In this document: in pieces, positions 36,074-44,438 of the stretch
How the letters are laid out: each line of letters opens with the position of its first letter
How positions within the stretch are numbered: the stretch's first letter is position 1
DNA from: Emticicia sp. CRIBPO
GTDB taxonomy: Bacteria; Bacteroidota; Bacteroidia; Cytophagales; Spirosomataceae
Direction of reading: 5' to 3'
Length of the DNA: 64,000 bases
Assembly: GCF_009905725.1 (NCBI RefSeq)
Contig: NZ_JAAAKV010000002.1
Coordinates: forward strand, 62,001 to 126,000
Position numbers and translations under genes: made by a program
Notes under the pieces: generated by a model
Seen by the model: the letters and a program-made list of their open reading frames with translations, nothing else
What the model was told of the DNA's origin: nothing
Databases searched by the model: none

Positions 36074-36376
36074 TTACTCTAATTCTCCGACTACCACCAG
36101 GTCACACTTGTATATGAAGTCATTCGGAGCACCATCAGGGCTTATGGCTGAAATGGTAATGACATAGGCGTTTCCGATAATCTTTTTCTCAATATTCCAG
36201 ATAACCATCACATTACCGGTACTGTCATCACTATGAATAGTGGCAGATACGGTAGGGATCGATTTGAATTTTGGCAAAGAAAACTGCAGTTCTCTCACAT
36301 GGTCTGTCCGAAGGTTCATCGGCAGAGTCCCGAAACACATTACGTGTTGATTGGCAAGTGTTATTTGTGTCAACAT
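36074..36376 (-). CDS. Small beta-rich protein, possibly H-type-lectin-like
   Basis: 100 residues. The block HVRELQFSLPKFKSIPTVSA, then VMVIWNIEKKIIGNAYVITI, recalls the H-type lectin pattern in which strands lead from an RxxxFxxxFxxxP element to an alternating W/I strand, but similarity is weak. No signal peptide. AT-rich like the LGFP gene after it, and probably cotranscribed with it. It could supply a carbohydrate-binding partner. Function unproven. Confidence 0.5.
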   Translation of the reverse strand: MLTQITLANQHVMCFGTLPMNLRTDHVRELQFSLPKFKSIPTVSATIHSDDSTGNVMVIWNIEKKIIGNAYVITISAISPDGAPNDFIYKCDLVVVGELE

Positions 36377-36447
36377 AAAGGATAAATATTAAAAGGTGAA
36401 TTAATTCATTTCCCGCAAATACGTTATTCAATTACCCCGGCCGGAAC

Positions 36448-37620
36448 TCACTGCACCACCCCACTGATCCCGGCATGGTATACCGTACCATCTTTCGCCA
36501 CCACACAGGGCGAGGCTTCGTCAGCGGCACGGCTGGTTTCAAACTCCCATTTTTTCACACCGGTAGCCGCGTCAAAAGCATATATTTTTTTATCTATGCC
36601 GATGTATACCATACCCATGGCCACCACCGCACCAGACCCCTGGGTATTGCTGACAGCAGCTTTAGCCTCCCATTTCTTTGTACCTGTGGCAGCATCCAGG
36701 GCATACAAAGCGGCTCCCCCACCTACATAAACTATGTTATCGGCTACTACCGGGGAAGAATCCCACGGGGCTCCGTCAGCTACCTTGAACTCCCATTTCT
36801 TTACACCAGTCTTCGCATCCACTGCGTAAAGCTTATCGTTATCAGTGCTGCTGTTGATTGAACCGGCACCTACATACACCACCCCATTGGCAATGGTCGG
36901 TGAAGATTTGGCGATGGCACCGGATTGAAAACTCCATCGGGTAGCCCCGGTTTGCAGATCAAAGGCATTGAGTCCTTCGTATTCTGAACCCGCATACAGA
37001 AGCCCCTCTGCTATGGCCGGGGAAGACTCTGTTACATGGCTTTTTTCTGCTTTCCATTTCCTGGCACCGGTAAGGGCGTCCAGACCATAGATCCCGACTT
37101 TGTTGCCTGTTCCACGGATACTGGCATACACAACGCCGTTCAGGAAAGCAGGAGATGCCTGCCAGCCATACACTTCATCGTCTCTGAACTGCCATTTTTT
37201 AGCTCCTGTGGCAGCATCCAAGGCATAGAAGTAATTATCTCCGGGATAATAAAGCAGGTTATTGACCACCAAAGGTGCCGCAAAGGGTTGCTTTAAAACT
37301 ACTTCGGCTGTGCTCGACTCCCATTTCTTAGTACCCGTTCCGGCATCAAGGGCATAGATTTTCTTATCCCAGCTGGCAAAATAAACCACCCCATTGACCA
37401 CCGTGGCAGTGGAATAAATAGCGTCCCCGGCTTTAAACTCCCATTTCTTTGTCCCGGTAGTGGCATCAATGGCGTAAAAAATACCGTCAGTATTCCCTAA
37501 GTAAACAGTGCCGCCGCCTGTTTCTTCCGGCTCAGGATTTGTTGCTTCTTTTTGGCAGGACATAAAAGTCAGTGTGAGGACGAATGCCAGTTTTGAAATG
37601 ATTTGAATGGTTGCTTTCAT
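36448..37620 (-). CDS. PQQ-like beta-propeller repeat lipoprotein
   Basis: 390 residues; lipoprotein signal with the cysteine at about residue 22 (TFMSCQ). It consists of seven to eight near-identical blades with the signature ALDAATGTKKWEF (for example AIDATTGTKKWEF, ALDAGTGTKKWES, AVDAKTGVKKWEF), the tryptophan-docking pattern of PQQ/BamB-type propellers. No enzyme domain is present. Its role is likely as a surface or periplasmic scaffold. A perfect 22-bp palindrome lies 28 bases upstream of its start. Confidence 0.8.
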   Translation of the reverse strand: MKATIQIISKLAFVLTLTFMSCQKEATNPEPEETGGGTVYLGNTDGIFYAIDATTGTKKWEFKAGDAIYSTATVVNGVVYFASWDKKIYALDAGTGTKKWESSTAEVVLKQPFAAPLVVNNLLYYPGDNYFYALDAATGAKKWQFRDDEVYGWQASPAFLNGVVYASIRGTGNKVGIYGLDALTGARKWKAEKSHVTESSPAIAEGLLYAGSEYEGLNAFDLQTGATRWSFQSGAIAKSSPTIANGVVYVGAGSINSSTDNDKLYAVDAKTGVKKWEFKVADGAPWDSSPVVADNIVYVGGGAALYALDAATGTKKWEAKAAVSNTQGSGAVVAMGMVYIGIDKKIYAFDAATGVKKWEFETSRAADEASPCVVAKDGTVYHAGISGVVQ

Positions 37621-37932
37621 TGTTTTTCAGAGTTTTTTTTCGTTGGCCCTCCGGCTGAATTCAGCCGGAGCCAGGCCATCTTTACCTTGTTTTGATCTGT
37701 ACAAAAGTAAAGTCCCTGAATTCTTCAGGAAATCCCCAATATTGATGATATTATAAATAGAACATTAAGCAAAGACTGGTGGCCGGAGGTACGGAAGAAA
37801 GGTTTTTTTAAGAGTTCGTAAGTATATTAACAAAGGAAAGGGAGCTACCTCATCATACCAAGATGATGAAAGTACTCCCCTCTTCTGAAACCTGTAAGAA
37901 AAACTGAGTTTGGCTGGATGCAATCACTTATT
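37621..37932. other. 312-base intergenic region with palindrome and hairpin
   Basis: No coding signal seen. Contains the palindrome at 37649-37670 and, near 37840-37880, a broken hairpin (GGGAG..TCATCA / TGATGA..CTCCC) that sits 55 bases behind the stop of the amidohydrolase gene and may end its transcript. Confidence 0.5.
37649..37670. promoter_or_regulatory. Perfect 22-bp palindrome upstream of the propeller lipoprotein gene
   Basis: Half-site CTCCGGCTGAA followed directly by its reverse complement, no spacer. On the minus strand it ends 28 bases before the ATG at 37620, inside the expected promoter or 5' UTR. No T-tract on either side, so an operator or 5' UTR hairpin is more likely than a terminator. 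Confidence 0.45.
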
Positions 37933-39567
37933 CTATTTCAGCACACCTGCGTCATAAACCACCTTACCGCCTACCAGGGTCAGTACACTTTGTGTGGCCA
38001 TCAGGGCAGGTAAGGGCACCTTGAAAATATCCTGTGACAAGACCGCCAGGTCAGCTACCTTGCCTTTGGTGAGAGTACCCTTGTCTTTTTCCTCAAATTC
38101 GGCAAATGCAGCAGTGTTTGTATAAGCAATCACCGCTTCTTCCACACTTAAAGCCTCTGAAGGCCTCATCGGGTGTGTAGCCGCCTGCATAATATTGAGA
38201 AACGGATTAAAAGGGCCGTCAGAGCCGATGGCTAACGGAATACCGTTTTTTAGCAAAGTTTTCATGGCATTCGCATACTGAGGAGCTGAAACAGTACCGT
38301 CCAGTGAAGTAAAATGGGTTGGATTTTGCACAATGATAATGCCCAGCTTTTTTGTCCTGTCCAGGAAATCCTGTGAATAGCCAGCCATATCCCCATGTTC
38401 TATTCTCGGCCTGAGTGCTTTCCAGTCTACCTCCATTTTCTCAAGAATGTCCAGCAGGTTCCCATAAGACTGCTCTCCCGAAACATGAAACATCAGCTGA
38501 TCCTTGCGGGCTAAGGCTTCCCTGCAGGCTTTTTCTATTTCTTCCTTGCTGTAGTTCATCCTTCCATACCAATCTTTCCGTCCGGGATAAGGCTTATAGT
38601 TAAATGCCCCCTGCTCTATCGGTGTACCGTCAATGAGCCATTTGGTACCACTTACTGTAAGCAAAGGCATACCTTCAGGATGTTTCGACATCTCTCTGCC
38701 AGGCACCATGATGGTACCGTCAGGATTCATGTCGGCCCATTTAATCAACCTCAGCCTGAAAGGGAGGCCTGCTTTTTTCCATAATCTTGCCAGGTCTTCT
38801 GCCCTTGCCAATGTACACATGTTCTGGTAACTGGTAATTCCCAACTTAAGCATTTCACCGGTCATTCCTCTGAATTTCCCGACAAGTTCTTCTTCCCCCC
38901 GCATGGCAGATACCTTTTCATAACTTGTATTAGGATTATAAGCATTCTTTTCAAAAGCCTTTCCGGCCAGTGTCTTACCATCAGGCAAACGGTCATAAAA
39001 TCCCCCTTTGGGATCATGAGGAGAATCCTGGATCTGCATTTCCTTTAATCCCGGAGAGTTAAATATGCCGACATGCCCCCACCATGAAAGCAGCCTGACC
39101 GGGTGCTTCGATGTAATCCGGTCCAGGGCCGCTCTGCTGACTTCCGGAGAGTTGGCTATCGACGGTCCGATTTCTGCCACAATCCAACGTCCGGGAGGAA
39201 GTTGGGCCGCGACCTTAGCCAGAGAGTCCTGCAACATCCTCCAATCCGGATTCATGGTTTTGAATCGGATCTCGTAGGCTTTCAGGTCGTTCAGCAACAG
39301 GTGGTTGTGGGCATCGTTAAATCCGGGAACTACCACCCTGCCGCTAAGATCAATGCGTCTGGTAGATTGCCCAGCCAGCTTTAGAATCTCTGCAGATGGG
39401 CCGGATGCCAGTATCCTGCCGTCTTTGATCGCCAGGGCTTCTGTATATAACTCTCCGGGATCGGCTGTAAATATTTTTCCTCCATATATAATAAGATCGG
39501 GAGTCTGACCTGCCAGACGTAAGACAATGAAGAAAGAAAGAATGGAAATGAGAAGCTTATTTTTCAT
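37933..39567 (-). CDS. YtcJ-like amidohydrolase, secreted
   Basis: 544 residues, signal peptide ending LRLAGQ. Metal-dependent hydrolase (amidohydrolase superfamily, Amidohydro_3): VVVPGFNDAHNHLL carries the first metal histidines, LMFHVSGEQ and RIEHGDMAG further histidines, and LAIGSDGPFNP the catalytic aspartate. The short beta-sandwich pieces at both ends (IIYGGKIFTAD, and VADLAVLSQDIFKV) are normal for the family. Substrate unknown; exported. The AraC regulator gene is 39 bases upstream on the same strand, so both may be one transcript. Confidence 0.87.
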   Translation of the reverse strand: MKNKLLISILSFFIVLRLAGQTPDLIIYGGKIFTADPGELYTEALAIKDGRILASGPSAEILKLAGQSTRRIDLSGRVVVPGFNDAHNHLLLNDLKAYEIRFKTMNPDWRMLQDSLAKVAAQLPPGRWIVAEIGPSIANSPEVSRAALDRITSKHPVRLLSWWGHVGIFNSPGLKEMQIQDSPHDPKGGFYDRLPDGKTLAGKAFEKNAYNPNTSYEKVSAMRGEEELVGKFRGMTGEMLKLGITSYQNMCTLARAEDLARLWKKAGLPFRLRLIKWADMNPDGTIMVPGREMSKHPEGMPLLTVSGTKWLIDGTPIEQGAFNYKPYPGRKDWYGRMNYSKEEIEKACREALARKDQLMFHVSGEQSYGNLLDILEKMEVDWKALRPRIEHGDMAGYSQDFLDRTKKLGIIIVQNPTHFTSLDGTVSAPQYANAMKTLLKNGIPLAIGSDGPFNPFLNIMQAATHPMRPSEALSVEEAVIAYTNTAAFAEFEEKDKGTLTKGKVADLAVLSQDIFKVPLPALMATQSVLTLVGGKVVYDAGVLK

Positions 39568-39606
39568 GATTCTGATACATTAAATTCAATAATGCATCAA
39601 AACTAT

Positions 39607-40458
39607 CTACAAAAAGGAAGTGGACGGATGTAAAAAAACGACATTCTCAGACATGCTTTTCACAGACTTCTGGTCTGATTCAAAGACCACGGCGGGGGTT
39701 TCTCCCGTAAACAATTTAAAATCCCTGACCAGATGGGCATAATCAAAATAGCCGCAGGCAAAAGCTGCCTCCAGCCAGGGGGCTTCCGGCCTGGCCCTTT
39801 TATAATCCAGCGTCATATTGAACCTGACTACCCTGGCATACATTTTCGGACCAATACCGATTCGCTCAAAGAAATTCCGCTCAAACTGTCTGACACTCAG
39901 GCAGGCCAAAGAAGCAAGCTCATCCAGGCTCCGGCCGGGATTTCCGAGCATCACCTGCATGGCATGGTCTATCGGCCTGACTTCGTGTTTTACTTTTTTA
40001 AGCTTCATCAGCAGGAAATTCTCAATCAGATCAATCATCTGCTGATAATCCCGGATCCCGGCCAGCTGTTCATTGATTTCGTTCATTTCCCGGCCGTAAA
40101 CATCTTCTGAATCTACAGAAATATCATAGAATTCAGACATAGGGATACCAAACAATCTGAAAAAACCGCCAGGTTTGAAAGCCACTTTAAGCACCAGGTG
40201 ATCCTCTCTCAACCCGATGTTAACCCTGGCAATCTGCTGTCCCACAATAATACTTTTGGGATTAGCTATCTCTTCTCCCGTCTCAAAAATGGTCTTGCTG
40301 ACCACGTCCCTGGGATAAAAATACAAACTCTGATAAGGCTCCGCAGGCATCGGCTTTGGCGGGGGAGCAACGCCCCTGAAATTCAGGTGCAACATAAAAT
40401 AATGGTGCACATAAGATCGCAGGGCAGGATGAGGAGCAATAGACGGAATCAATAACAT
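39607..40458 (-). CDS. AraC-family transcriptional regulator
   Basis: About 283 residues from the ATG at 40458; the frame extends to 40557, but the added residues are basic and unlike family N-termini. N-terminal sensing domain (~1-150, HPALRSYVHHYFML start as in DUF6597-type AraC proteins) and C-terminal HTH (~170-265: LDELASLACLSVRQFERNFF, then AAFACGYFDYAHLVRDFKLF and GETPAVV). Probably controls the amidohydrolase gene immediately downstream. Confidence 0.85.
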   Translation of the reverse strand: MLLIPSIAPHPALRSYVHHYFMLHLNFRGVAPPPKPMPAEPYQSLYFYPRDVVSKTIFETGEEIANPKSIIVGQQIARVNIGLREDHLVLKVAFKPGGFFRLFGIPMSEFYDISVDSEDVYGREMNEINEQLAGIRDYQQMIDLIENFLLMKLKKVKHEVRPIDHAMQVMLGNPGRSLDELASLACLSVRQFERNFFERIGIGPKMYARVVRFNMTLDYKRARPEAPWLEAAFACGYFDYAHLVRDFKLFTGETPAVVFESDQKSVKSMSENVVFLHPSTSFL

Positions 40459-40650
40459 TGTGAAATGAAATTTAGTCTTTTTGTAATTTAGAGATTTTAA
40501 AACTTCAATCCAAAGCAATTTTATTTTACGGTCAGTGAACCACATTATCAAATTCACCCGCTATTTTTTAGGATAAACCCGAATCTTACTTATATTTACC
40601 TTAATTTAAGATCACTTATCAGGAATCAGTAACCCAGGGTAAATTTAAAC

Positions 40651-41283
40651 ATGAAGATCATTTTAGTAGATGACCATCATCTTTTTGGGCAATCACTGAG
40701 TTTGCTTTTGGGGGAAATGTTACAAACGGAGGATATTTCGGTTTTCAAAAACGGAAACGAAATGCTCGGTTATTTAGAGACCCATGCGGTTGACATCATC
40801 ATTTCCGACCTCCAGATGCCTGAAATCAACGGCATAGAGCTTACGAAAAAAATCCATGAGAAATACCCTGATATCAAAGTCCTCATACTCACTATTGATG
40901 ACGACCCCGTTAAGATCAGGGAAGCCATTTCTGCCGGAGCTTCGGGGTATCTGTTAAAAGATACGGACCAGAATGAGTTGATCGAAGCCATCAGCAAACT
41001 GACTGGTGGTTTACCATATTACAGCGAAAAAGTCCTGAAAATCATCGCTTCAAAAGACCCTGAGTTATTTGCGTATTCTACCCAGCTGGCCATTCTTTCT
41101 GCGAGGGAGATTGAAGTACTGAAACTCATCGCCGAAGAATATTCCTCCAACGAAATCGCCGACAAGCTTTTCGTCAGCATCAATACCGTCGAAAGTCACC
41201 GCAAAAACCTCATGAAAAAGATAGAAGTAAAGAACGTCGTGGGCCTGATCAAGTTTGCGATGCGGAATAAACTGGTAAATTAA
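40651..41283 (+). CDS. NarL/LuxR-family response regulator
   Basis: 210 residues. Receiver domain 1-120 with phospho-acceptor D53 (IISDLQMPEING), acidic pair D7-D8 and lysine in LLKDTDQ. LuxR HTH at ~145-205: LSAREIEVLKLIAEEYSSNE, then IADKLFVSINTVESHRKNLM. It is the DNA-binding partner of the histidine kinase on the opposite strand; the two coding regions overlap tail to tail by 35 bases. Confidence 0.92.
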   Translation: MKIILVDDHHLFGQSLSLLLGEMLQTEDISVFKNGNEMLGYLETHAVDIIISDLQMPEINGIELTKKIHEKYPDIKVLILTIDDDPVKIREAISAGASGYLLKDTDQNELIEAISKLTGGLPYYSEKVLKIIASKDPELFAYSTQLAILSAREIEVLKLIAEEYSSNEIADKLFVSINTVESHRKNLMKKIEVKNVVGLIKFAMRNKLVN

Positions 41284-43417
41284 GCGGCACATTCACGTGC
41301 ACTTTTGTGCCTTCTTCTTCGTTTGACTGAACCGTCAGCTGGCCTTCCATAAAAGCCACCCTGTCGCTGATTCCCTCCAGCCCACGCCCGGTATCTGCCT
41401 CTGAAATGCCCTTCCCGTTATCTCTCACAAACAAATCGAGCGACTGTCCGTCAGACCTGAACGTGATGGTAGCATCTGTTGCCTCCGAATGTTTGAGGAT
41501 GTTATTGATCAGCTCCAGGCAAATGGAATAAATATGAAAAGCCACTTTCTTTTCAAGGTGGATGTCTTTGAGTCCTTTGTTGTTGAGGGTAAATTCGATC
41601 GGTGTAGAAAAGTTAAGGCGGTCCACCATTTTCTGAATGGCTTCATCCAGCCCGAATCTCTCCAGTTCTTCCGGCAGCATATTGTGCGAAATCAGCCTGA
41701 CTTCCTTGCAGGCGTCATCTACCATCTGTTTGATCTGCAGATAAACATTCTGATCATGGTTAGGCAGTTTATCGCTGTCAAGGGTCAGCAAACTCACCCG
41801 AACGGCCGACAACAATGAGCCGAGATTATCGTGCAGTTCAGTAGCCACTCTTTTCCGTTCTATGGTCTGCCCTTTGAGAAGGGCCTCCTGCACCTCCGCA
41901 TTCTTGGCTTTCAGTTGCAGGTTCTTTCTTTTCAGTATCACACTGTAGACAATCGCCACACCGCCGAGCAGGGAAATGAGGGCAAGCACACCCAAGAGGG
42001 CCTTCCGCTGAAGGGCATCAAAAGTCAGCTTGTTGTTCAGTTCTTCCAGTTTAAGCTGTTTATTAAGTCTTTCTTCTTCCGACTGGTGTTTTTCGGCCAC
42101 CAGTTTCAGGTAATTCTCTTTAGACAGGGCCTTTTCGTTTTCCAGCTTCCGGCTGATCTCCGTCAGTCTGAAGTCCTGGGCCAGTTTTTCCGCTTTCAGT
42201 TTTGAGACTTCAAACTGTTTCTGAAGCGTACTGAGCCTGAATTCCTCTGTTATCCGCAACCTTTCATTCCTGATTTTGGCCTGTTCGAATTCATAGAGTT
42301 TCCGCACATCATTCATTTCCAGCAATCGCTTTTTGAGGTCATTGCTGTCTTTCAGCATATAGGCCCGCTGACTGGCCCGGAGGGCTTCCAGTTCTTTACC
42401 GATCGCCATATTGGCCTTATAAATCACATCGTAGGTAAACGGCATAAGCAAAGTCAGCTTTTCTTTCCTGGCGATGTCCATCGCCAGGTTGGCAAACTCC
42501 AGCGACTTTTCGTAGTTCTTCATATTCAGATAAGCCTCCGCTTTACTATTATAGATAGAAGCTATACCTTCCTGGTTCTTTTTCCGGGTGTAAATCGCCA
42601 GGGCTTCGTCATAATAGGGAAAAGCTTTCTCCGGATTACCGGTATGGTTATAGAAGTCGCCGATTTCCTCGTCGGCGTTGGCAATGGCCACCTCCAGACC
42701 GGAAGCTTTCATCAGGCTCAGCTGAACCAGGAATTCCTTTTCTGCCTTTTCCATCTTATTCCACCTGGTATAGACCCTGGCCAGCGTTCCGGTCAGATAA
42801 CCCTTGTCGACCAAAAGCCTTTCCTTGGTCCGGTAAGGATAAAGATCAAAACTGACGAGGGCTCTCAACAGGTATTTTTCCGCATTTTCATAATCTTTCG
42901 CAAACAGGAAAGTGTTGCCCAGTATCTGTTCGATCTCCCCGATCCGCTTACAGTTCTCACCGAGCTGCTCACAGAGCTCCATGGCCTCAAAACACAATTT
43001 CAAGGATTCTGAATACTGATGTAATCTCCTGTATTTTAACTCTTTACGAAACAATGCCCTCAGCATCATCTGCTTGTCATTGTATTTTTTTGACAAAGAG
43101 TACAGTTTCTCAGAATACATAAATACCGTATCGAGGTTGTTGCGGTCTGAGTCGATATAAACCTCGCCCAGCATATTGAACAGCCTGATCCTCAAGGAAT
43201 CGTTATAGGCATTACCGGGTCTGCCGGCAAGCTCGGCCTCCAGCCGCCCCCCCACCCTTTTGAGGCTGTCCTCATAAGCTTTGTCGCTTCTCCTGTAGGC
43301 GTTAAAAACCGGAATTCTGATCACCTGGGCATAAAGGCCGGACGACACCAGGAGAAGCAGGCCGAAAAGACCGTTCTTCAGGTATTTCTTCAGACAGATG
43401 TTTGAGAAGGAGTACAT
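41249..43417 (-). CDS. TPR-containing sensor histidine kinase (HisKA_3 type)
   Basis: 722 residues. Signal peptide or anchor (LKNGLFGLLLLVSSGLYAQ), six or so periplasmic TPRs (~70-390), a coiled coil (~395-480), one transmembrane helix (ALLGVLALISLLGGVAIVYS), then the HisKA_3 dimerisation domain with H529 (TELHDNLGSLLSA) and an HATPase with NNILKHS, DNGKGI and GRGLEG boxes. It pairs with the response regulator at 40651. Such TPR kinases are common in Bacteroidota; signal unknown. Confidence 0.9.
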   Translation of the reverse strand: MYSFSNICLKKYLKNGLFGLLLLVSSGLYAQVIRIPVFNAYRRSDKAYEDSLKRVGGRLEAELAGRPGNAYNDSLRIRLFNMLGEVYIDSDRNNLDTVFMYSEKLYSLSKKYNDKQMMLRALFRKELKYRRLHQYSESLKLCFEAMELCEQLGENCKRIGEIEQILGNTFLFAKDYENAEKYLLRALVSFDLYPYRTKERLLVDKGYLTGTLARVYTRWNKMEKAEKEFLVQLSLMKASGLEVAIANADEEIGDFYNHTGNPEKAFPYYDEALAIYTRKKNQEGIASIYNSKAEAYLNMKNYEKSLEFANLAMDIARKEKLTLLMPFTYDVIYKANMAIGKELEALRASQRAYMLKDSNDLKKRLLEMNDVRKLYEFEQAKIRNERLRITEEFRLSTLQKQFEVSKLKAEKLAQDFRLTEISRKLENEKALSKENYLKLVAEKHQSEEERLNKQLKLEELNNKLTFDALQRKALLGVLALISLLGGVAIVYSVILKRKNLQLKAKNAEVQEALLKGQTIERKRVATELHDNLGSLLSAVRVSLLTLDSDKLPNHDQNVYLQIKQMVDDACKEVRLISHNMLPEELERFGLDEAIQKMVDRLNFSTPIEFTLNNKGLKDIHLEKKVAFHIYSICLELINNILKHSEATDATITFRSDGQSLDLFVRDNGKGISEADTGRGLEGISDRVAFMEGQLTVQSNEEEGTKVHVNVPLNLPVYSASQT

Positions 43418-43564
43418 ACAGGCCAGGTACTAAACTAATTTGTTTTAAAATTAATACTATAATCCTAAAAACAAGGGCATGAGCCTAAAAATCACGGTTT
43501 CCCGTGATTGACAGCCGCTTTTAAAAGCCCGAGCTTTGTACCGAAACCAACATTAAGCATCACT

Positions 43565-44329
43565 ATGAAAAAGAGTAAATTATTGATCCTCATTATCAGC
43601 CTGGTTGTAAGTCTTTCCTGCAAAAACGAATCCGAAGCACAACCTGACTTTTCCTGCGATAAAGCAGCCAAAATTACCAAACAAAGCTTCGGTGACCTGG
43701 GGATGATCATTGAGTACAGCAATGGAAAAATCTCGAAAGTTTACAGGGCCGACGGCAAGGGCCTGACTGAAAACTACAACTACAAATCAGCCACAGAAGT
43801 CGAAATCAAAAGGATTTTCTCTGATGGCGGTGTAGGCAATCTATTCAATGCGACCTTAAACAGCATGGGGTACGTTACCAAATTTGTCCAGATATCTGAC
43901 GTAGCACCCTACACTATCGAATACACTTACGATGCCCAGGGGTATCCGCTTACCAGCAAAGCTGTTTACCCGAAAGAAGCCTCTTCGAACAGCAATTCGG
44001 TTTATACTTACAGCAACGGCAACCTCACCAAAAAGGTCACCTATCAGAACGGTGCGGTCTTTTACACCGAAGACTACACTTATTATGAGGACAAAATCAA
44101 CAAAGCTGACCTGATCGGTAATGGCAACACGCCGGATATGTACGGCAAATTCAGCACAAACCTGCTCAAAACACACAAAACCACCAATGCCGACAAAACC
44201 ACGGAGCTTTACGAGTACACCTATGACGTCAACGCCGCCGGATTCGTCAAATCTCTGACAGAGAAACATACAGACAGCAAAGCCAAGGTGACTTCACAGG
44301 TCAACAAATACGAGTATGTTTGTCTATAA
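43565..44329 (+). CDS. Secreted lipoprotein of unknown function with YD-like repeats
   Basis: About 254 residues from the ATG at 43565, which opens a lipoprotein signal (IISLVVSLSC, cysteine ~19). The mature part repeats a pattern of short strands, for example SNGKISKVYRADGKGLTENY, IEYTYDAQGYPLTSKAV and YTYSNGNLTKKVTYQNG, as in YD/RHS-like or DUF4595-like Bacteroidota lipoproteins. No catalytic motif. A strong terminator follows at 44370. Exact family not certain. Confidence 0.7.
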   Translation: MKKSKLLILIISLVVSLSCKNESEAQPDFSCDKAAKITKQSFGDLGMIIEYSNGKISKVYRADGKGLTENYNYKSATEVEIKRIFSDGGVGNLFNATLNSMGYVTKFVQISDVAPYTIEYTYDAQGYPLTSKAVYPKEASSNSNSVYTYSNGNLTKKVTYQNGAVFYTEDYTYYEDKINKADLIGNGNTPDMYGKFSTNLLKTHKTTNADKTTELYEYTYDVNAAGFVKSLTEKHTDSKAKVTSQVNKYEYVCL

Positions 44330-44369
44330 ATAAATCACATTGATCTAGTCTTGAAACAGATTGAGGCTC

Positions 44370-44403
44370 ATCACTTTGCCTGCAGCAGGCAAAGTGATTT
44401 TTT
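44370..44403 (+). terminator. Rho-independent terminator of the lipoprotein gene
   Basis: 14-bp perfect stem ATCACTTTGCCTGC / GCAGGCAAAGTGAT around a single base, followed by T6. The two arms form an almost uninterrupted palindrome. Confidence 0.85.
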
Positions 44404-44408
44404 ATGTC

Positions 44409-44416
44409 TATTTTTG
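44409..44416 (+). promoter_or_regulatory. Bacteroidota -7 promoter box for the M28 peptidase gene
   Basis: TATTTTTG fits TAnnTTTG and lies 22 bases before the ATG at 44439, directly behind the upstream terminator. A matching -33 TTTG was not seen. Confidence 0.45.
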
Positions 44417-44438
44417 TTGAAAAACATCAATTAAACTA

